A stretch of DNA of 5,970 bases from JANNRW01 sp031401815. GTDB lineage: Bacteria > Desulfobacterota > Desulfuromonadia > Geobacterales > DSM-12255. Below the pieces are notes generated by a model. It was not told the DNA's origin, made no database searches, and saw only the letters and a program-made list of their open reading frames with translations. Of this stretch, positions 1 to 3,270 are shown in pieces (positions within the stretch are counted from its first letter, which is position 1; the number at the start of each line of letters is the position of its first letter). The stretch spans positions 1-5,970 of the forward strand of contig JANNRW010000379.1 in the NCBI GenBank assembly GCA_031401815.1. The letters run 5' to 3'. The position numbers and the translations under genes are program-made.

Positions 1-141
1 CCGCTTCAGCGCCTTTGGCTGCCGGTGAGGGAGATTGTTCGGGTCAAGTTTCTGGTGCCGGGATGGGGCTTTTACCCGCTCCAGATGTTTACGGGTTTTC
101 TCAACCTCAACCTTAACCTCAGCCTCGTCTTTCGCCTTCTC
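1..141. repeat. Terminal direct repeat, left copy (141 bp)
   Basis: Bases 1-141 are identical to 5830-5970, reading base by base. Both copies lie in the coiled-coil coding region of gene 1 in the same frame. The repeat starts at the first base and ends at the last base of the window, as expected for the overlap left on a circular contig by an assembler whose largest word length is 141. Joined, the unique length is 5,829 bases. Confidence 0.97.
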
Positions 142-555
142 AACACGAGTTATGTTCCCCTTCAGCTCATTCAGATTGTCGTCGTAGTGTTTGACGAATT
201 TGCTATGCCGCGCCAGGATCTCCGCCGGAAGTTTGGCGTCCTTCAGTTTCTGCTCGGTGTCGGCAAACTGTAGGCGGATGTCCACGTCAAGGGAATCAAG
301 TTCACCCTTGCGCGCCACCAGCCGCTGTTTCTTCTGTGCATGGCTTGACTTCGTGTCGCTGAGTTCGGAAGTCAGCTCCTCTGTAAGCCGGGCAAAACGC
401 TCTTCCGCTGCCTCGCTCTTCTTCGCCGGAGTCTCTTGCTTACCCTTCTTGACAGCATCCACCGCCGCATGGGCGACACTGAACAGCCCGCCGGATGTCC
501 AAGTAAAGAATGACAGTACTACTGCGGCGATGATTCTTGCGTGCTTGTGAAACAT
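1..555 (-). CDS. Exported transglutaminase/clan-CD peptidase fusion, N-terminal part (185 codons, cut by window edge)
   Basis: This is the 5' portion of the large gene that continues at 5829-3271 if the terminal repeat is joined. The ATG at 555-553 is preceded by a strong AGGAGG. Residues 1-30 form a signal peptide: a basic start (MFHKHAR), a hydrophobic core (IIAAVVLSFF) and an A-H-A signal peptidase I site near residue 30, so the protein should be exported. Residues about 35-150 are very rich in Lys, Glu, Ala and Leu with few helix breakers, suggesting a long coiled coil. A basic Pro/Arg/Lys stretch containing DPNNLPHR follows. The frame stays open through the last base of the window start (codon CGG at 3-1). 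The same codons recur at 5970-5830 in the frame of the C-terminal part. The plus-strand frame at 191-550 is a shadow. Exported coiled-coil leaders of this type precede transglutaminase domains in Geobacter-like bacteria, as I recall. Confidence is high for coding and signal peptide, moderate for the coiled coil. Confidence 0.9.
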   Translation of the reverse strand, partial: MFHKHARIIAAVVLSFFTWTSGGLFSVAHAAVDAVKKGKQETPAKKSEAAEERFARLTEELTSELSDTKSSHAQKKQRLVARKGELDSLDVDIRLQFADTEQKLKDAKLPAEILARHSKFVKHYDDNLNELKGNITRVEKAKDEAEVKVEVEKTRKHLERVKAPSRHQKLDPNNLPHRQPKALKR

Positions 556-557
556 AT

Positions 558-565
558 CTCCTCCT
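558..565 (-). promoter_or_regulatory. Ribosome binding site of gene 1
   Basis: AGGAGGAG, a near-perfect Shine-Dalgarno sequence; its AGGAGG core ends four bases before ATG at 555. It fixes the start of the fusion protein directly ahead of the signal peptide. Confidence 0.85.
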
Positions 566-597
566 GCTGATTCGGGAATGCTTGAATTTCCATAGAA

Positions 598-612
598 GCC
601 ATGAATCATGGC
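598..612. promoter_or_regulatory. Perfect 7-1-7 palindrome, candidate operator
   Basis: GCCATGA-T-TCATGGC on the minus strand is a perfect dyad whose near edge lies 42 bases before the gene 1 ATG. Position and symmetry fit a dimeric repressor site near the transcription start, but a chance palindrome or a leader hairpin is also possible. No cognate regulator is encoded in the window. Confidence 0.35.
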
Positions 613-633
613 ACACAGATCAAATCTGATTGA

Positions 634-690
634 ACGGATCAAAACGGATTAAAAGGCTAAAGAATTTTGGTCTGATCCGCTTTTATCCGT
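634..690. repeat. Imperfect 16-bp inverted repeat with phased CGGAT/ATCCG words
   Basis: Arms 634-649 and 675-690 pair at 15 of 16 positions (one of them G-T, one mismatch) around a 25-base loop. The arms consist of ATCCG-type pentamers spaced about one helical turn apart: CGGAT at 635 and 645, ATCCG at 675 and 685, with a further ATCCG at 694. It could be a regulator-binding array, an mRNA leader hairpin or a copy of a dispersed intergenic repeat. Similar strings occur between genes in several bacterial groups, as I recall. Confidence 0.7.
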
Positions 691-746
691 AAAATCCGAC
701 TTTACCGCGTTCAATTAAGGTTTTGCCTTGTTCCGGCTACAAACGC

Positions 747-785
747 AAAAAGCCGCCCGATCAGCATTAGCTGATACGAACGGCT
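747..785 (-). terminator. Rho-independent terminator after the toroid gene
   Basis: On the minus strand the arms AGCCGTTCGTATCAGC and GCTGATCGGGCGGCT pair over 15 base pairs (two G-T wobbles, one bulged T) around a TAAT loop, followed by TTTTT (counting the last stem base) and then GCG. It lies about 105 bases beyond the stop of gene 3 and fits the end of the three-gene transcript. The plus strand has no T-run after the hairpin, so it works in one direction. Confidence 0.85.
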
Positions 786-890
786 CGTGAATTTGAAATA
801 TTGTTCCATTATTATGACAATCCTTACCTGGCAGTATCTCAAAACAGCAAAATTGTGTCAGTAACTACGCTGTATTATTGTCATTGTCAA

Positions 891-2279
891 TTACATAATG
901 ATGTTTAATTTATGCAGCATGAAATATTTTGCGGAAGGTCTGGCTGATATGCCGGTTTTGCTGGCAGTGATGGTTACGTCGCCGGGGGTGACGTAGCTGA
1001 AGGAGAATGATCCGTCAAGGCCGGTTACGGCAGTGCCGCTCCAGGAGCCGCTGACGGAAATGGCGACACCGGACAGAGGCTTGCCGGATGGATCAAGGAT
1101 AGTGCCGCTGATGGCGCCGGTTGTGTAGGCGGAGGTTATGGTCACCAGGCCAAGATTATTGGTTGTGTCGGCGATGGAGGTGGCAGTTGTGGTGGTTGAC
1201 AAGTAACCAGACAAGGAGAAGTTAACCTTCTGCGAGCCGGGCGGCACATCAGAGAGGGTGAAGTTACCCGAGGGATCGGTTGTTGTATTTATCAGCGGGC
1301 TGCTCTCCAGCACAACGGCAGCGCCGCTGACCCCCTGGCGGGTGATGGTGTCAAGCAGTGAGCCGGTAAATTTCCCGGCAGCAGGTGGCGGCGGGGGTGG
1401 CGCAGGGCGGTTTTCAGAGAGGTAGAGGGCTCTCAAGGCAAGGGCTGTGGCGTAGGGGTCGTCGTTCCAGGAGCCGTTGGTGGATTGATTTGCAGTCAGG
1501 TAATTGACGGCATTGGTCAATACCGCTTCGTTGGTGAAGAAGGCAGCCAGAGCTGTATACGCCAGGGCGGTTTCGTAGGCGGTTGACTGTACTTGCCCTG
1601 AGCCTGTCGAAGAGCCAAACCCGCCGTCCGGGTTCTGATGGGCAAGAAGGTAGATGGTGGCCTTGCTGACAGCAGTGGCGATGACGGTGGTCTGGGGGAA
1701 CTGCTGGAGGGTGGTAGAGACGATGGCGGTGAGGTAGATGTTACTGGTGATGCTGACATTAACACCCCAGCCGCCGTCCGGGTTTTGGTTGGTGGTGAGG
1801 TAGGCCAGGGCGTTGTTGATGGTGGTGAGGTCTGGGTAGTTGGCTGCGCGGAGGGATTGAAGAGCAAGGGCGGTGTGTAAGTTGCTGCTAGTAAATTTTG
1901 TATATCCGCCCCATCCGCCATCACTGTTGCGATAAGTCAGAAGGGTGTTGACGTCGATTTCTGTGTCACCGCCAGAAGTTGCGACAATCTTGATTTTGGG
2001 AGCCAAATATGTCGTACTTTCGACTTTCCCAGCACTAAGCCAGTTAAGGCCGGTCGTATATGAGTTTGAGGTATCTCCCAAAACCGTGAATGTTTCCAGA
2101 GCGGTGGCAGTGGTATAGTAAACGGTTGATGAAGACTGTCCACTGCTCCAGCTACCTGTAGCGTCTTGGCTGGATTTGAGCCAGTTCAGGCCGTTTGTTA
2201 TGGCAGCATTATGCGCATTTGATGTTGTCGGCAAAACCAGCAAAAGCAGCAAGAAGCCAAGAAGTACATTCTTTAACAT
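891..2279 (-). CDS. Exported prenyltransferase/squalene-cyclase-type toroid repeat protein with two carboxypeptidase-regulatory-like domains
   Basis: A 462-residue protein, 46 bases after gene 2, with GGAG six bases before ATG. Residues 1-22 are a signal peptide (long Leu-rich core, cleavage near SNA). Residues about 25-290 hold about five helical-hairpin repeats of the alpha-toroid type, marked by TGSWSS (41), SDGGWG (119), NPDGGWG (167), NPDGGFG (217) and TNGSWND (268), each followed by an Ala/Leu-rich helix such as YATALALRAL. The catalytic DXDD of squalene-hopene cyclases is not visible, so a binding or structural role is more likely than terpene cyclisation. A PAPPPPPPAA hinge (about 292-301) leads to two beta-sandwich domains of carboxypeptidase-regulatory type, about 303-383 (DPSGNFTLSDVPPG) and about 387-441 (LDGSFSFSYVTPGD). 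The second stops early and ends in an unrelated 20-residue tail, suggesting truncation or frameshift. A REP-like 21-mer lies inside the gene at 1592-1612. The gene is GC-rich. Likely role: extracellular or periplasmic scaffold or adhesin acting with the upstream exported proteins (inference). Confidence 0.92.
   Translation of the reverse strand: MLKNVLLGFLLLLLVLPTTSNAHNAAITNGLNWLKSSQDATGSWSSGQSSSTVYYTTATALETFTVLGDTSNSYTTGLNWLSAGKVESTTYLAPKIKIVATSGGDTEIDVNTLLTYRNSDGGWGGYTKFTSSNLHTALALQSLRAANYPDLTTINNALAYLTTNQNPDGGWGVNVSITSNIYLTAIVSTTLQQFPQTTVIATAVSKATIYLLAHQNPDGGFGSSTGSGQVQSTAYETALAYTALAAFFTNEAVLTNAVNYLTANQSTNGSWNDDPYATALALRALYLSENRPAPPPPPPAAGKFTGSLLDTITRQGVSGAAVVLESSPLINTTTDPSGNFTLSDVPPGSQKVNFSLSGYLSTTTTATSIADTTNNLGLVTITSAYTTGAISGTILDPSGKPLSGVAISVSGSWSGTAVTGLDGSFSFSYVTPGDVTITASKTGISARPSAKYFMLHKLNIIM
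1592..1612. repeat. REP-like 21-mer inside gene 3
   Basis: The plus strand carries the core CCTGAGCCTGTCGAAG, a string I know as a common dispersed repeat core in many bacterial genomes. It falls in the loop after NPDGGFG of the fourth toroid repeat, where the protein reads STGSGQVQ. The neighbouring repeat (NPDGGWG) lacks about seven residues at the same place, matching a 21-base in-frame insertion. Confidence 0.5.
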
Positions 2280-2285
2280 TATCTT

Positions 2286-2289
2286 CTCC
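2286..2289 (-). promoter_or_regulatory. Ribosome binding site of gene 3
   Basis: GGAG followed by AAGATA and then ATG, at ordinary spacing. The 46-base gap before it contains only a weak AAGTT-GT-AACTT dyad without a T-run, so gene 3 is probably read from the same transcript as gene 2. Confidence 0.65.
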
Positions 2290-2325
2290 GTTTAATTGAC
2301 CGTGAAGTTACAACTTAAAAACTGC

Positions 2326-3261
2326 TTACTGTGAATACGCCACACCCAATAACTTGTTTGTACCCGCATCAATTTTAATTGTTATGCTTTGAAGAAATGA
2401 GATTTCAGCAAGTTTCTTGCGGTATGGACGACGCTCTTTTAGACTATAATTCACGACCCAAGCAAGTCTTGATTCCGGGCTATACATTTTAATTATTTGT
2501 CCGTCTAATACATTTGGTTGAATAATTTTGAGCTCAGCAGATTTAACGTAATAGCCGTTCTTATGCTTCTTCCAATCAACTTTGCTGAAAAGTTTTTCTA
2601 TCTGCTTCCAGCCTTCCTTGATAGCTTCTTCTTTCTTAACTTTAAGTTCTAGAGGGCACGATTTACCGTAATATTGTTTGCTGTATGAAAACATCTCACC
2701 ATCTATCGCCATTATTTCAATTTTTACGTTATCTTTTTCATAAGAGTAGCCTTTTATCTTTCTATTCCATCTTCCAGTCATAATCCCCCGATCATTATCA
2801 ACAAATATTCCAACAAATTCTGCATCGGGTGGAAGCCCGATCTTATTGGCTAAAGAATATATTTTCTCTTTAGCCTTATTTTCGGGAAGGAATGTAGGCC
2901 AGTTACGTGGCTCTGTTGTAATAGATGATATATTATGTTTTTTTCGTAATTGCGCATCATGTTCCCAATTAAAAAATGCAACTACTTCTTGATTATTACA
3001 ATTAACATCCATTGACATTTTGTAATCACCTTTTTCTCCAATCTCGATTCGTTTTACCTCTGAATTATCGGTTCTCCAAACATAATCAGACCCCGTTACC
3101 CAAGGTTCATGTGTATACTTGATTCCCAGTTTCATGCAAAATTGTTTAGCAGAAGCAATGGCATTTGGATCCGATATATTACAGGCAAATGCTATTCCGC
3201 TAAAGAATACCGCGAAAATTAATAACCCAATCACGTTTGTTGATAATCTATGCAATTTCAT
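2326..3261 (-). CDS. Exported PepSY/YcdB-like protein, possible partner or inhibitor of the upstream peptidase
   Basis: A 311-residue protein starting nine bases after the stop of the peptidase fusion, so the two are almost certainly co-transcribed and translationally linked. Residues 1-27 are a signal peptide (basic start, then IGLLIFAVFF and AFAC). Cleavage by signal peptidase I after Ala26 is likely; Cys27 makes a lipoprotein possible, but the lipobox lacks the usual Leu at -3. The mature part looks like two or three related alpha/beta modules. The clearest is at about 160-215 (GRWNRKIKGYSY, then IMAIDGEMFSYS, then KKEEAIKEGWKQ). Another is at the C-terminus (about 240-311), with LAWVVNYSL followed by ITIKIDAGTNKLLGV. 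These patterns resemble PepSY and YcdB/YcdC-type domains, families linked to inhibition of secreted peptidases. No enzyme motif is visible. The gene is markedly AT-rich, like the peptidase domain before it and unlike gene 3 after it. Inhibitor or immunity function is inferred from position and fold resemblance only; confidence in the family call is about 0.5. Confidence 0.88.
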   Translation of the reverse strand: MKLHRLSTNVIGLLIFAVFFSGIAFACNISDPNAIASAKQFCMKLGIKYTHEPWVTGSDYVWRTDNSEVKRIEIGEKGDYKMSMDVNCNNQEVVAFFNWEHDAQLRKKHNISSITTEPRNWPTFLPENKAKEKIYSLANKIGLPPDAEFVGIFVDNDRGIMTGRWNRKIKGYSYEKDNVKIEIMAIDGEMFSYSKQYYGKSCPLELKVKKEEAIKEGWKQIEKLFSKVDWKKHKNGYYVKSAELKIIQPNVLDGQIIKMYSPESRLAWVVNYSLKERRPYRKKLAEISFLQSITIKIDAGTNKLLGVAYSQ

Positions 3262-3270
3262 CCTCCCTCT
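3262..3270 (-). promoter_or_regulatory. Ribosome binding site filling the gene 1-gene 2 gap
   Basis: The nine bases between TAA (3271) and ATG (3261) are AGAGGGAGG, so the whole gap is Shine-Dalgarno-like and touches the start codon. Either the upstream GAGG part is used for ATG, or the GGAGG end serves the in-frame TTG at codon 3. Spacing suggests translational coupling. Confidence 0.6.

Larger units (their letters stand above)
556..890. other. Non-coding leader between gene 3 end and gene 1 start
   Basis: This is the only gap over 300 bases and, on the closed map, separates the end of the operon from its beginning. From 890 downward on the minus strand it holds an AT-rich tail with repeated TGACAAT-type words, the terminator (785-747), an inverted cluster of CGGAT words (698-634), a small CAGAT-TTG-ATCTG hairpin (628-616), a 7-1-7 palindrome (612-598) and the gene 1 ribosome site. 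The gene 1 promoter should lie between about 745 and 600, but no pair of -35 and -10 boxes is convincing; TTGAAC with a poor TACGGA 17 bases on (around 713-685) is the best I see. No small gene or RNA gene is recognised here. Confidence 0.7.

Noticed and set aside
191..550. 119-codon plus-strand frame rich in Ser and Ala
   Set aside because: It is antisense to the signal peptide and coiled coil of gene 1; the minus frame has the good ribosome site and the continuous protein.
885..890. TTGACA on the minus strand directly after the gene 3 stop, a possible -35 box
   Set aside because: At 16-18 bases there is only TAGTTA-like sequence, and a strong terminator lies before gene 1, so a promoter here would be wasted.
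556..890. Small RNA, tRNA, CRISPR or riboswitch in the gap
   Set aside because: No cloverleaf, regularly spaced direct repeats or known aptamer core recognised; the hairpins are explained by the terminator and the inverted repeat.
1517..1924. 135-codon minus-strand frame within gene 3
   Set aside because: Pro/Ser/Thr-rich composition typical of a shifted frame through GC-rich toroid repeats; no start signal and full overlap with a well-supported gene.
2305..2316. AAGTT-GT-AACTT dyad between genes 2 and 3 as a terminator
   Set aside because: Only five AT-rich base pairs and no T-run after it.
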